NCBI GenBank assembly: GCA_905221605.1
Contig: CAJNDS010001668.1
Span: 1,168,276 to 1,232,275 of the forward strand
Source of the DNA: Symbiodinium natans
Taxonomy: Eukaryota; Sar; Dinophyceae; Suessiales; Symbiodiniaceae
Reading direction: 5' to 3'
Length of the DNA stretch: 64,000 nucleotides
The notes below the pieces were generated by a model. That model had not been told where the DNA came from. It worked only from the letters and a program-made list of their open reading frames with translations, and made no database searches. This document shows, piece by piece, positions 33,201 through 42,049 of this stretch. Each line of letters starts with the position of its first letter. Positions within the stretch are counted from its first letter, which is position 1. A program made the position numbers and the translations under genes.

Positions 33201-35203
33201 GGCGCAAAGCCTTGCACGGCATTTCTGGCTGCCCGCTCGGGGATGGTCACCTTGCCACACTCCGAGCACAGACCACCAAAGCCTTGCAGTGCCACCCGGC
33301 TGGCACTAGTTCCATGCTCAGGCTTTCCCTCAGCGACCCGGTTGACGCCGATCCAGGATATTTCCAGCTTTGGTCCACTCTGAGTGATCTCCGTCGCATC
33401 GCCTCAAAAGAGCCTCAGGTCCTCCCCATGTGGGCTGGGTTTATGCTTGGGTTTAGTGGTACTGTATACCAAGGGCCGTTCTCAAAGCTATTGCAGGTTC
33501 TCTCCCAGATCGGATGGCGGATCGACAGCCCTCCTTTTGTGACAGATGCCGAAGGTGTGCGTCACAACCTGCTTGAGATGCCACAGGCCCTGCTGCGTCG
33601 CAAGAGCGAACAGGCTTGGCTAAACTACGTAGCCGCACAGCACAGGCACAGGCGTACCATGCATGACTTGAACGGTATCGACCGCTCGCTGGTCTTTGCG
33701 GATACCGCCAACCTGAGCCCTCTAGACACGGCCCGGCTTTATGCCATACGCTGTGGCGCATTTCTTTTCGGGGCATGTCATGCCCGTTACGACTGCTCCC
33801 AGGATGGCCTTTGCCAGCGATGCCGCGTCCCAGATACACACAAGCACCGTGTTTGTGAGTGCCCTTTGTTTGAGGCGGCGCGAGCTCCACACCAAAGCGT
33901 ATGCAACAGATGGGATCAGCTACCCACTTGTCTGAGTCACCATCTGCTACCTCCAGCTAACCCGCATCTTGCAGCCTTTCACGCTTGTCTCCTGGCACTG
34001 CCCGACCAGTCTGGCTCATTCGCCTCCCTTGCCAGATCTGACGAGACTCAGCACTTGTTTTGTGATGGCGCGTGCAATCTGGCGACCTTACCAGACCTCG
34101 CCCTCGCTGCGTGGGGCGCTGTGAACTCCACCACGGGAGACATTGTGGCCTGCGGACCCGTGCCCGGTCTCGCTCAAACAGCGCCGCGCGCCGAGTTGTG
34201 GGGAGCCATTGCCTGCCTGCGTTGGGGTCTAAGGGTTGGTTGTTCTTTGATGGTTTGGACTGACTCGTTTTGGGTAGGGGTTGGAATTCGTGCTGCCATT
34301 GAAGGCCATTTTCAGCTGCCACATGACAATTCGGACCTCTGGACGTTGCTGGTCGATTTGGTTGCTTGTTACCAGCCTGGGCAGCTTGGGGCTCAGCATG
34401 TACCATCGCACCTTGAACCATCCACTGCCACAAGCCCTTTCGAGGACTGGGCCATTCATTGGAACTCAAGGGTCGATCGCTTAGCTGGTACTGCCAATCT
34501 CAACCGCCCTGCTGAGCTGCATGATGCACGCTCTCGGGCTTTGGACTGGCACAACACCATGCTGACCGACATGCGGGCCCTCCGCAGCATCTATTTCGAC
34601 ATTGCCGAGGTTACTTTGAGACGAACCGGAACCGAGAGCGCAGACGAGGACCCACCTGAGCAGTTGATGGCACTCCCCGTTCCGGAAGATGGCATTGAGT
34701 ATGACTTGGAAGAAGATCTGCCAGTTGCATGGTCTGTCATTGCCCCAGCGGCCTGCCCGGACATGCCGCAACGCTTCGTCCTTTCCGTGTGCGAAATCCT
34801 GTTCACCCATGGAGGTCAGCCCCGGAACTGGCATAAGATCTCCTGGATCGAATTGGTTTTTCTTCTCCACCTCACGGGTGCAGTTCAATTTCCAGTACGC
34901 TCATTGACGTCTGACGCTTGGCTTCCTGCTCACGAAGTGCCTTTGGGTGCTCCTGCCCTGACCGTCGCTGTACAGATCGGTCTCGTTCGCAGGCTTGTTC
35001 AGCGTGTTTTGAAGGCTTTCCAGTTGGATACGTTGCTTTTTGATGATGCTTCGGTTCTTGAGTTGGGGATTTGCTTTCGGATGGGTGGGGCTTGTCTCCC
35101 CGTTAATGGTTTGCTCTTGCAACGGGCACGCCTTCAGGTTTCACAGTTTTGTAGTGGTCGCAAAGTTTGTACAGTGGGCGACCTTGCGAGGACACTCCAC
35201 TAA
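30212..35203 (+). CDS. LINE ORF2: endonuclease, reverse transcriptase, RNase H
   Basis: Open from the codon after the ORF1 stop to TAA at 35201-35203, about 1,663 codons, with no ATG for well over 100 codons. A hydrophobic segment (SSWALLCLWFGILQGLPL) precedes GEATNPGP, resembling a 2A or leader peptide. An APE endonuclease has SGDFNHWHGD (about residue 215) and HRDFVFL...EHSTI. The reverse transcriptase has RGPDG (about 665), GFRPICLLSCVYRAW, FSTDIVKAF (about 792), GFPEGCALSTV and SYVDNL (about 882). A Cys/His cluster follows (CQRC, HKHRVCECP; about 1180-1225). RNase H has FCDGACN, PRAELWG, WTDSFW and NSRVDRLAG (about 1283-1430). The last 230 residues are unassigned. Motif C reads YVDN instead of YADD. 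Confidence 0.95.
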   Translation, partial: LLHPGCHPRPGGRPSRPSLFKSSWALLCLWFGILQGLPLVSSCRLGEATNPGPDSVVHFGTSNPSGLRGKESLAADLGPGVWHFSETQLSAVSLPSSARALKALTRTQRRDVRILAGAPAPLRSGSSWAGAWSGVLTLSDYACRPLQLQWMHEAYHTGRVQVLHHHVHGAPVLTANVYGFPQGNTFANPRARTEQLLETLTHELVLGRKGIRIISGDFNHWHGDLEQVNIWKLQGWVEAQDLAQALWQQVPQPTCKHATHRDFVFLSPEAAALCKSVEVREVFAEHSTIIAGLRLNMVASPQSWPLPAEIPWQHVDIPSWQASCVTVPIDESCPTRWLKDFALGFERSLNGFLTTVPGGHLPHRCHGRAQRLSPDSPPQVAPPKTARPGEEASHHDLLSLEVKRWYQQLRRLQSLDHAMKAGNQSPSAIEHRGGLWHSILSAKGFRPDFASWWLNRPVHLVGAPTAFPLHLPTASTCHLLFLDFRDNYRKFEAWHINQRKAILAEQYAHQRNLIFQDLRDPAPEQVDSLELRRSYGILAVDESTGRVHLDATIEDRGCSFWQLDGCAVQVADVSGDVCRLVDCPNVPTDAELEQHTMLSSARHVQQEFERLWASYWSRHDSLSDADWSPIVAFAQAFLPSAKLELAPLTLPEWRRAIKRFKPRAARGPDGLAKLDLQHMSDAHAAQLVSFLNGIETGDHSWPAQWLVGLVCCLKKPGGRQDAQGFRPICLLSCVYRAWSGLRARQILRWLTNHAPPEALGFMPRKEASQFWWLLAAQIETACQSDEPLLGFSTDIVKAFNVLPRQPVFAIAAHLGVTSRVLQPWQAFLDGLERRFLIRQSVGSSLMATCGFPEGCALSTVSMSLFCLCFHKYVETFSTGVSPHSYVDNLSCLGSSVGKLSAGVNLARAFLDMWRLEADPAKTYVWALNPSHRASLASLGLQVLQHARELGGTLSFGRSLRNNALVQRCKDLTPLFQRLRRSPCSLRVKLAALPSKFWRKALHGISGCPLGDGHLATLRAQTTKALQCHPAGTSSMLRLSLSDPVDADPGYFQLWSTLSDLRRIASKEPQVLPMWAGFMLGFSGTVYQGPFSKLLQVLSQIGWRIDSPPFVTDAEGVRHNLLEMPQALLRRKSEQAWLNYVAAQHRHRRTMHDLNGIDRSLVFADTANLSPLDTARLYAIRCGAFLFGACHARYDCSQDGLCQRCRVPDTHKHRVCECPLFEAARAPHQSVCNRWDQLPTCLSHHLLPPANPHLAAFHACLLALPDQSGSFASLARSDETQHLFCDGACNLATLPDLALAAWGAVNSTTGDIVACGPVPGLAQTAPRAELWGAIACLRWGLRVGCSLMVWTDSFWVGVGIRAAIEGHFQLPHDNSDLWTLLVDLVACYQPGQLGAQHVPSHLEPSTATSPFEDWAIHWNSRVDRLAGTANLNRPAELHDARSRALDWHNTMLTDMRALRSIYFDIAEVTLRRTGTESADEDPPEQLMALPVPEDGIEYDLEEDLPVAWSVIAPAACPDMPQRFVLSVCEILFTHGGQPRNWHKISWIELVFLLHLTGAVQFPVRSLTSDAWLPAHEVPLGAPALTVAVQIGLVRRLVQRVLKAFQLDTLLFDDASVLELGICFRMGGACLPVNGLLLQRARLQVSQFCSGRKVCTVGDLARTLH

Positions 35204-35268
35204 GACTCATATCGGACAGACGCTCTCGGCTCCGCCTGTGCTGAGCCAGTGCGCCCAAGTTGTGTGTG

Positions 35269-35388
35269 CTATAGGGTTTATAGGGTTTGTAGGGTTTGTG
35301 GGGTTTATCGGGTTTATAGGGTTTATAGGGTTTATAGGGTTTGTGGGGTTTATCGGGTTTATAGGGTTTATAGGGAATTTATCGGGTT
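35269..35388 (+). repeat. 3-prime TTTATAGGG array of the LINE
   Basis: More than ten units of TTTATAGGG with TTTGTAGGG, TTTGTGGGG and TTTATCGGG variants, starting 66 bases after the ORF2 stop and ending at the target duplication. Confidence 0.9.
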
Positions 35389-35470
35389 TCTACGGTCATC
35401 GGCGTTGCCCCCTGTACCCTTTTTGCCTATTTTTCGATTTTTGGCCGAGATTTTTAAGCTGCTACAGTAG

Positions 35471-35934
35471 TTGGGTAAGAACCCCCGTAAACCCCAAACC
35501 CCAAACCCTAACCCCTAAGCCCCGTAAGCCTCTAAAATCCTAGACCCCACAAACCCGAGGCCTCAAGCCCCGATATTGTTGAGCTGCGAGCCCCCATTTC
35601 CGGGAGTAACCTCTGGTTTAGGGTTTAGGGTTTAGGGTACCCTGTGACAAGGGAGCGTAGGGTTAGACCAACCATTAAGAAGGTTTAGGGTTTAGGGTTT
35701 AGGGTTCAGAGACCAACCATTAAGGTACATGTGTCCTTTTTGAGGGAATACAGGTTGATCTAGGTACACCCGAACACGACAGGGTCGGAGGTTCAAGCCT
35801 TCCATCCTAAACCCTGAACCCTATACCCTAAACCCTCTTTGGGTTTGGGGTTTAGGGTTTCGGGTTTGGGGTTTAGGGTTTCGGGTTTAGGGTTATAGGG
35901 TTGAGGGTTTAGCATCCATGCGGCTTGCCGACAG
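35471..35934. repeat. CCCTAAA and TTTAGGG remnants
   Basis: CCCTAAA-like text at 35485-35560, TTTAGGG tracts at 35615-35640 and 35680-35705, mixed tracts at 35805-35910. No gene seen. Confidence 0.5.
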
Positions 35935-36339
35935 GTGACCGGTGTCGAGGTCTCCGAGAAGGCAGACGCAATGACGTTGCGGCATGGGAGGGACTGCAGC
36001 ACGGTCCTTTCTTCATAGCTGTTTATAAGGGTTTAGGGTTTTGGTTTATTAGGGTTGAGGGTTTAGGGTGGTGTTATAGGGTTCTTCAGGGAGGGGGTCA
36101 AGGGGGGTATGTAACCCAAGGTTCCCTAATCCTCCCCACTACTCCCTTAAGAACCCTATAATCTCTTTCCTCCAACCTTAGATAAGGGTTTAGTTTAGGG
36201 TTTAGGGTTGAGTGTCATTTCTGGATTCCGGATGGTTCTGCATGGTCACCTAGTGCTCATCGCAATATGTGGCTGTTTTACCACACCCAACGCGTGCAAG
36301 CATGACAGAGAGCTAGCCGCAAACCCACCAGCCACGTGA
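35935..36339 (+). CDS. Two-exon gene end with telomere-unit donor and acceptor
   Basis: Exon 35935-36030 follows TTGCCGACAG (DRCRGLREGRRNDVAAWEG, LQHGPFFIAVYK) and its donor is the first telomere unit (AAGG|GTTTAGGG). Exon 36206-36339 starts directly after GGGTTTAG and reads LSVISGFRMVLHGHLVLIA, ICGCFTTPNACKHDRELAA, NPPAT and TGA. The split codon is G|GG. The stretch MVLHGHLVLIAICGCF is hydrophobic enough for a membrane segment. The 175-base intron is bounded by telomere-like repeats at both ends. Product unknown; upstream exons missing. Confidence 0.6.
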
Positions 36340-36391
36340 GAGTAGATTGGACGGAACATGAGCACGGTACAGGGTTTAGGGTTTAGGGCTT

Positions 36392-36504
36392 ACCCAAAGG
36401 ATCCATGTACCTATATAGTATATACTTGGCCCCTAGAGCTACTATATAGGAACCCCTTTAAGGCCCAAGTATATACTATATAGGTACATGGATCCTTTGG
36501 GTTA
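36392..36504. mobile_element. Hairpin element, CCATGTACC family, GGATCC subtype
   Basis: Ends are ACCCAAAGGATCCATGTACC and its inverse. The inner arms ATATAGTATATACTTGG and the mirrored piece also pair, so nearly the whole 110 bases folds. If spliced like its relatives its donor would be GA (AAAG|GATCC), a class reported in dinoflagellates. Confidence 0.75.
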
Positions 36505-37461
36505 GGGTTCAGGGTTTAGAGTCATCATGCAGCCAAATGTACATGTGGCACAGGCACAAGTGAATCTATGGTTTGTATCCCTTCTCCCTCCCACTGCAAC
36601 TGCCGCCACCCGAACGTTGAAGTGTGCCCTGCGGCCCAAAGCATGCTAGATTGCAGAGAATGGCTCCGGCAATCATTGCAGAGATTAGTTAGGTAGTGAA
36701 TTCGAGATATGGTTCGGACGCCCACGGCATGTTAAGACCGAAGCAAGAGCACCCGATGTTTACCTCAAGTTGTCAGTTTTTTGTGGTCCCTGAGCTTTGT
36801 GTGACCTCAGTGACGAAACCATGACAGGTTCGCCTGAACTGCACCTGCCACTGGCAGATGCCGGCTACACGTTGCAAAGTGCCCGGCAACATTTCCACGT
36901 CGTCGTGGGTGCGGCGGACCACCAGGTTCCTGTCTCATCACCCCAAATTTCAGCCGAGGACTGCAAAACAAGCAGCTGTTTCACTGCAGTTCTGACATTG
37001 TCATGACAGTGGTGCCAGTAGCTGCCACGATATGCAGCGAGAAGGCTAATTAAAGAACAAGACAGGACGGGTTTGTAAGGAGTTCGGGTCCCAGAATCTA
37101 CGTAGCAAGAAGACTGTTCTGGACAATAGGGGGACCCATGCAAACTCAATAAGTTCCACATCTGAGTTCGTTTGCAAAAAAGCTGCAAGTAGTTGTTCAG
37201 CCGAAGTCTTCTAGAACATGACTTTCTCCTCCTAACCTCCCCCTAAACCCTAAACCCTAAACCCTAAACCTTAAACTTAAACCATGATATCCACAGCTCC
37301 GGACCAATTCGATCCCACAATGTAGTTCCTTTTGGTGTCATGGTTTTTCTGTAACAGATTATGGTCGTAATTTTACCACCCAAAACAGAACTACATTAGA
37401 GTCCCTGAGGGAAGCCCTAAACCCAAACCCAAAACCCTAAACCCTAAACCCTAAACCCTAC
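36505..37461. other. Unique sequence with weak ORFs
   Basis: A 41-codon ATG frame at 36527-36652 (MQPNVHVAQAQVNLWFVSLL) and a 57-codon plus frame within 36835-37006 (PELHLPLADAGYTLQSARQH...) look mildly protein-like but have no splice or family support. CCCTAAA tracts lie at 37235-37285 and 37420-37460. Confidence 0.35.
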
Positions 37462-37709
37462 ATGTCACTTGAGGCTTGGCCAACTGGCCTGAAGGAGACG
37501 TCGCAGCTGATGATCCGAGAACTGGACTGGCCAGGGACTGTTGAGCTCCGAGAGGGCCGGAGGTTTAGGGTTATAGGGTTTAGGGTTAGGGTTTAGGGTT
37601 TAGGGTTTAGGGTTTAGGAGGGTTTAGGGTTTTAGGGTTTTAGGGTTTTAGGGTTTTAGGGTTTTAGGGTTTAGGGTTTAGGACGGCCAAAGTACCCCAT
37701 TTTTGCTAG
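37462..37709 (+). CDS. Short two-exon gene, possible ATG start
   Basis: Exon 37462-37562 starts at ATG directly after a CCCTAAA tract and reads MSLEAWPTGLKETSQLMIRE, LDWPGTVELREGR. Its donor is telomere-derived (GGAG|GTTTAG). Exon 37682-37709 follows GGGTTTAG and reads TAKVPHFC, TAG. The split codon AG|G fits. The 119-base intron (37563-37681) is entirely TTTAGGG/TTTTAGGG. If the ATG is the start, the protein is about 43 residues; otherwise this is a gene end. Function unknown. Confidence 0.5.
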
Positions 37710-38070
37710 GAGTGGTAGATCCCTGCAACACCAGAATCCTATGGGTTTGGGGTGTCTCCAAAAGCCGAAGTGCTAAGGGTTTTTTGGGGCTCAAATGCCC
37801 ATAAGCACATACTGGCATTCGGACAGTTGGGGGTTTAGGTTTGGTTTGCGGCTTAGAACGCAAGGTTTCTTCGATTTCTGGGGTTGTTGTTTGTGCAGAT
37901 ACCGGAAACCCTAAACCCTAAACCCTCAACCCTAAACCCTAAACCTGTTCCCTAAACCCTGAACCCTAAACCCAAAACTGTAAACCCTAAACCCTAGAAC
38001 GCGGCCTCCGAAGCCGTATAAACCCTAGACCTTAAGCCCTAAACCCCAAACCCTAGACCCTAAACTTCAG
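37710..38070. repeat. CCCTAAA tracts and unique sequence
   Basis: Unique sequence to 37860, then CCCTAAA text at 37905-38065. GTTGTTGTTTGTGCAG at 37882-37897 is a good acceptor, but the exon after it (ATACCG) would be only a few bases long. Confidence 0.45.
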
Positions 38071-38136
38071 GAGGCACTCTGCGCTGAGTTGCTGCGCCTG
38101 CTACCTGGAGGTGACCGCATGGAGGCGGGAGACTGA
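38071..38136 (+). CDS. Candidate terminal exon
   Basis: After TAAACTTCAG the frame reads EALCAELLRLLPGGDRMEA, GD and TGA. CCCTAAA tracts lie upstream and TTTAGGG downstream. The partner exon is not identified. Confidence 0.45.
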   Translation, partial: EALCAELLRLLPGGDRMEAGD

Positions 38137-38281
38137 GAGCTGTGTTTGTACGTAGGGTTTAGGGTTTAGGGTTTAGGGTTTAGGATTTAGGGTTTAGGGT
38201 TTATAGGGTTTAGGGTTTATCGGGTTTAGGGTTCAGGGTTTAGCAATTTAGGGTTTAGGGTTTAGGGCTACCGAGTGAGAG

Positions 38282-38337
38282 CCTACGTTGCACGTTCAAG
38301 TGGAGGGTGCCTTCATTGTTGGAGTACTACAGGAAGG
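38282..38337 (+). CDS. Candidate exon
   Basis: Reads PTLHVQVEGAFIVGVLQE and meets a GTAAAG donor at 38338; the acceptor GTGAGAG is ordinary. Flanked by TTTAGGG upstream. Product unknown. Confidence 0.4.
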
Positions 38338-38740
38338 GTAAAGAGGTAGGTGAACCCTACACCCCCCTCCACCCACCCACCCCAGAACCCCTGAACCCCA
38401 AACGGCACATCTTCAGGCCTCGCGTTTACTTGGGGTACAGTTTAACGCCCCTAAATCCTAAACCCTTAACCCGAAGCCCCAAACCTGAATCCTAAGCCCT
38501 AAACCCTAAACCCTGAAACCACGGTACTGTTTGGAACCGTATGGGTTCAGGGCGTAGGTTTTGGGGTGGCTATCCTGCACCCAGCCCAGATATCGCTTAG
38601 TTCGAGATAGAGTTTAGGCTTCAGGGGTGTGGGGGGGGTTAAGTGTTTAGGGTTAGGGTGTAGCCCTAAACCCTAAACCCTAAACCCTAACGGTTGAGGG
38701 TGCGTGGGTCCTTACTTGAAGGCTATTGGAGTCCCCCCAG
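38338..38740. repeat. CCCTAAA and TTTAGGG remnants
   Basis: Degenerate CCCTAAA-type sequence at 38370-38515 and short tracts at 38640-38690. No gene seen. Confidence 0.5.
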
Positions 38741-38784
38741 TCTTCTGCCACTGCTATTCGGCCATCCAGTGGGAATGTTGCGCG
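38741..38784 (+). CDS. Candidate exon, Cys-rich
   Basis: After GTCCCCCCAG reads FCHCYSAIQWECCA and meets a GTTACC donor. A second frame (SSATAIRPSSGNVARLP) is open. Product unknown. Confidence 0.35.
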
Positions 38785-39392
38785 GTTACCAAGCCCTAAG
38801 CCGTCAACCCTAAACCCTAAACCCTAAACCCTAAACCCTAAACCCTAAACCCTAAACGCTAAGGGTTAAACCCTAAATCCCAGTACCTCTGAAGGCCGAA
38901 ACCCTCAATCCTCAGCTGCGTGAACTTTGGCATCTGCACCCCCTCGGCCCTAGACACCGACACCCGAAAACCCGAAACCCTCAAGCCTCAACCCGGGTTT
39001 AGGGTTTAGGGTTTAGGGTTTAGGGTGTAGGGTTTACGGTTTAGGGTTTAGGGTCTAGGGTGTAGGGGTTAAACCCTCAACCCTCAACACCTTCCGCCCC
39101 TCCGAACTCAGGCAGCCTGGCGCCGAGCCTCCAAGGCCGATGCGCCAGCGGCCCCCAAACCCTGAGGGCCCCATCCACCACCCCCCTCCTGAGCCCAAAG
39201 TTTAGGGTTTAGGGTTTAGGGTTTAGGGTTTAGGCTTAGGGTTTAGGGTTTAGGGAGGGTTTAGGGTTTAATTGGGGTTCAGGGTTCAGGGTTTAATTGG
39301 GGTTTTTGGGCTTAGTACTTCTAGTAGCTAGGGGCTCCCTGGCACGAAGCTATAGGCTTGTGATGTCTGGGGTGTTTTTTCGATGTTGGCAG
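38785..39392. repeat. Telomere-like arrays with one possible terminal exon
   Basis: CCCTAAA array 38805-38870, TTTAGGG arrays 38995-39060, 39200-39260. At 39112-39165, after GAACTCAG, a frame reads AAWRRASKADAPAAPKP and TGA; it is Ala-rich and unsupported by a partner. Confidence 0.45.
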
Positions 39393-39549
39393 AGCAGACT
39401 TCCCTGTGTTCTCCCAACCCTAAACCCTAAACCCTAAACCCTAAACCCTAAACCCTAAACCCTAAACCCTAAAGGATAACTTGATGGCCTTGAAGCTCTT
39501 CTTGGACAATGGACAAGCAGGCCAAGGCCTCAAACCTGACCACCTGTGA
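39393..39549 (+). CDS. Two-exon gene end across a pure CCCTAAA intron
   Basis: Exon 39393-39405 follows TTTTTTCGATGTTGGCAG (ADFP), donor GTGTTC. Exon 39475-39549 follows CCCTAAAG and reads DNLMALKLFLDNGQAGQGL, KPDHL, TGA. Phase 0 joins them. The 69-base intron (39406-39474) is GTGTTCTCCC followed by CCCTAAA units only. Product unknown. Confidence 0.5.
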
Positions 39550-40560
39550 AGAATCCCGGAACCTCAGACCTGAAACCTAAACCTTAGGGTTTAGGGTTTA
39601 GGGTTTTGGGTTTTGGGTTTTTAGGGTTCAGGCTTTAGGGTTTTCATTTTTGGGGTGCGATAATTCCTAAGACACCTGAAGTTCTATCTTCTGCTAGGGT
39701 TCCAAGTGCAGTATAGAACCCGTGAGCTCCAAAACCTCGTAAGGCGACTGGCGATGCCTCTGTTTGGGATGCCTTCAGCTACTTCCCGCCACTTGGCCTT
39801 GAGCCGAAAGTGGCCCGACACCTAGCTCTAGGGGCTATGGGTTTAGGGTTTGTTCTGAGGGTAGTTGCATAGTCCCTTAACATGGTCCCTTAGCTTCTAG
39901 AAAAACGTGTGAAGTATGGGTTTTTGGGTTGTCAGTGTAGCTAAGAGGCACATCAGGGGACCATGTGACTACCCCAAGGGGTTAATGGGTTTAGGTGGGA
40001 GTTCAGTGTCTGGAGTGTTCATGGTAGGGCATACGGGGGGTTGAAGGCTCATTGGGCTTCAAGGCTTTCCGAGTCCCAAACACGAAGACAGCCAGCTCCA
40101 CCACCCCGAGTGAGCACTAAACCCTAAACCCCTGCAGTGGAAGACAAAACGGGGCATGCTTGGTAACCCTACGCCCTAACCCCTACATCCAAAAACCCCC
40201 GAACCCTCAACCTTAAACCCTAAACCCAAACCCTAAATCCAGAAAGCCCTAAACGCCTGCAATCGAGGACTGAAAGTGTCGTCGAACCAGGCAGGGAGAT
40301 AGCTGCAGTGCTTGGGGGGGAGGGGGGTGGGGGCGGCGACAGAGGACCTGCCAGATCTCCACATTAAGACTTAACGGAACCTCTATGGGGGATTTGCGAA
40401 AATAGGGGATCCCTAACTTAGACCCCCCGCCCCCCCAATGGTAGGATTCCCTTACAATAAGGACCCCAACGAGGTACCCACAAATTCACCTTTAGAGAGG
40501 GAAATGTACCACATTGTTGGCGTATTTCCTTTGCTTGGGGTTCATGGGTCCCTGTAGGCC
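39550..40560. repeat. Telomere remnants, fold-back, ambiguous exon
   Basis: At 39725-39835 two overlapping frames look protein-like (DASVWDAFSYFPPLGLEPK and LQNLVRRLAMPLFGMPSA), so one of them is probably an exon, but splice sites do not decide. 39852-39980 is a fold-back with GGGTAGTTGCATAG and an inverted end, related to 53715-53870. CCCTAAA text lies at 40160-40250. Confidence 0.4.
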
Positions 40561-40623
40561 TCTAGCCCGGCGAAGGTGACAGGACTCCTACAAAGACTCG
40601 CCGTTCACTTGAGCCTCATGAGT

Positions 40624-40733
40624 CGGGATGTTCCCCCACTTCTACCCACAGTCCTTACTAGGAATTCTAGTACCCCCAATTATAATCCCTATAAAGGACT
40701 GTTAGTTAGTATTCTTGAGGGGGAACATCCCAA
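40624..40733. mobile_element. Fold-back element, GGGATGTTCCCCC family
   Basis: ATGAGTCGGGATGTTCCCCC on the left is mirrored by GGGGGAACATCCCAACTCAT. Same family as 8241-8342. A 109-codon frame (40576-40905) runs through it. The part before the element (TGLLQRLAVHLSLMSR) and after it (NSSANTLKTSPLQSSFSL) are protein-like, so it may interrupt or end an exon. Confidence 0.6.
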
Positions 40734-40905
40734 CTCATCTGCCAATACCCTGAAAACGTCCCCGCTGCAGAGCAGTTTCAGCCTAAAGCTTGTTCTTGTT
40801 TTTTTTTGGGGGGGGGAGAGAAAAAGGTACAAAACTCCCAACCTTCAACCCTACCTACATTATAATACCTACCCCATCTTTCGGCCAAAGGCGCGGTGGA
40901 CGTAG

Positions 40906-41978
40906 CTATGGCAGCTCATACGGCGCCTCGAAACCGCATGGCTAAGACTCCTTTCGGCCTTTGTAAGGGTTTGGGGCTTTCAGGGCTGTAGTCAGGGTTT
41001 AGGGAGGTTTAGGGCTTTCATTTGTCGCGTAAGCTCCCAAGGGCATAATGTCGCCCTAGCCAAGGTTTAGGGTTTAGGGTGCTTGGCTAAATCGGGTTGC
41101 AGAAGGTCATAAGGAGTTTGTGGGGCTTGCCCTGATCCTCCAAACAGGTAGACGGGTGCAGCTCCTTCCTAACAGGGGATTTGTTCGAGCCGATCAATTC
41201 TATGATCCACTGTCGTAGAACCAGAGTAACCGACATGCCCTTCATTAGAAACATGTTCAAATCGTTGAGGTACATTTCAGTTTCCAAAGAAACATCGTAG
41301 GCTACTCTATAGGTACAATCCCCTGTGGAAGGGTACATGGGATGCTCTGGTTATCATAGAAAGGTTTTGTTGACTTCGTAAGTCTGCTTAGTATGGCCGA
41401 GAAAACTTACAAGAATCCCCACAACGCAACTTGCGAACCCTGAACCCTAAAACTGGCCACTTACAAAGTCGAAAGTGCTTCCAAATAAGGACTCTTATTC
41501 TACCTAGTAGTAGAGTAGGTAACCTTTAAGCTTGCGCACACGTTGCGCTTTAGCCCTTTTAGGGGTAGTATACTCCCCTTGTAATCCCAAAGGTTAACCT
41601 TTAAATCCCTCAGGTTACTTGACAACGAAGTCTAGGGGCTTTTGAGCCCAAGCTGCCCAGAGTCTACAAGCTTGGAGCATGCTGAGCCTGAGCAAGGGAC
41701 ATGGTCTGCCCTAACCCTAAACCCGAAACCCTAGACCCTAAACCCTAAACCCTAAGCCCTAAGCCCTAAACACTAAACCCTAAACCCTAAACCCTAAACC
41801 CCAAACCCCAAACCCTAAACCCCAAACCCCAAACCCTAAACCCCAAACCCCAAACCCTAAACCCTAAACCCTAAACCCTAAACCCTAAACCCTAAACCCT
41901 AAACCCTAAACCCTAAACCCTAAACCCTAAACCCTAAACCCTAAACCCTAAACCCTAAACCCTTCACGGCCCCTCAAG
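40906..41978. repeat. Unique sequence, fold-back and long CCCTAAA array
   Basis: Unique sequence with weak ORFs to 41450; fold-back-like GGTAACCTTTAAG and GGTTAACCTTTAAA near 41517-41605; CCCTAAA array 41710-41960, including a 21-base higher-order form (two CCCCAAA units then CCCTAAA) at 41800-41855. Confidence 0.7.
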
Positions 41979-42049
41979 GATCCCGGACTTTTCACTGCCA
42001 AGCCTCTGAGCTTCGTGGAAGGACTGGAGGTCCCTGGAGTGCAAGCAGG
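41979..42049 (+). CDS. Candidate exon between CCCTAAA and TTTAGGG arrays
   Basis: After CCCTCAAG reads DPGLFTAKPLSFVEGLEVPG, VQA and ends at a GTTTAG donor formed by the following TTTAGGG array. A long CCCTAAA array lies upstream. Downstream partner not found. Product unknown. Confidence 0.5.

Larger units (their letters stand above)
25934..35401 (+). mobile_element. APE-type LINE with TTTATAGGG ends
   Basis: A non-LTR retrotransposon with two ORFs. The sequence TCT(G/A)CGGTCATCG flanks the whole insertion at 25921-25933 and 35389-35401 (12 of 13 identical) and is read as a target site duplication. Directly inside are TTTATAGGG units, about three at the 5-prime side (25934-25961) and over ten at the 3-prime side (about 35269-35388). 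No LTRs. The 3-prime array could be the simple-repeat tail made by target-primed reverse transcription, or a pre-existing telomere-like target array. Apart from one frameshift in ORF1 the element is largely intact, so it is probably recent. Confidence 0.85.
25880..35470 (+). pseudogene. Host terminal exon split by the LINE insertion
   Basis: Upstream of the insertion the frame reads GGLDALLRQLRLQGLRSS. Downstream, after a second copy of the LRSS codons, it continues ALPPVPFLPIFRFLAEIF then KLLQ and TAG at 35468-35470. The halves are in the same frame if the insertion (25934-35401) is removed, and the (TTTATAGGG) units bordering it encode Phe-Ile-Gly without a stop in that frame. So an older, possibly translated array may have preceded the LINE. 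Upstream exons and product are unknown. Confidence 0.55.
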
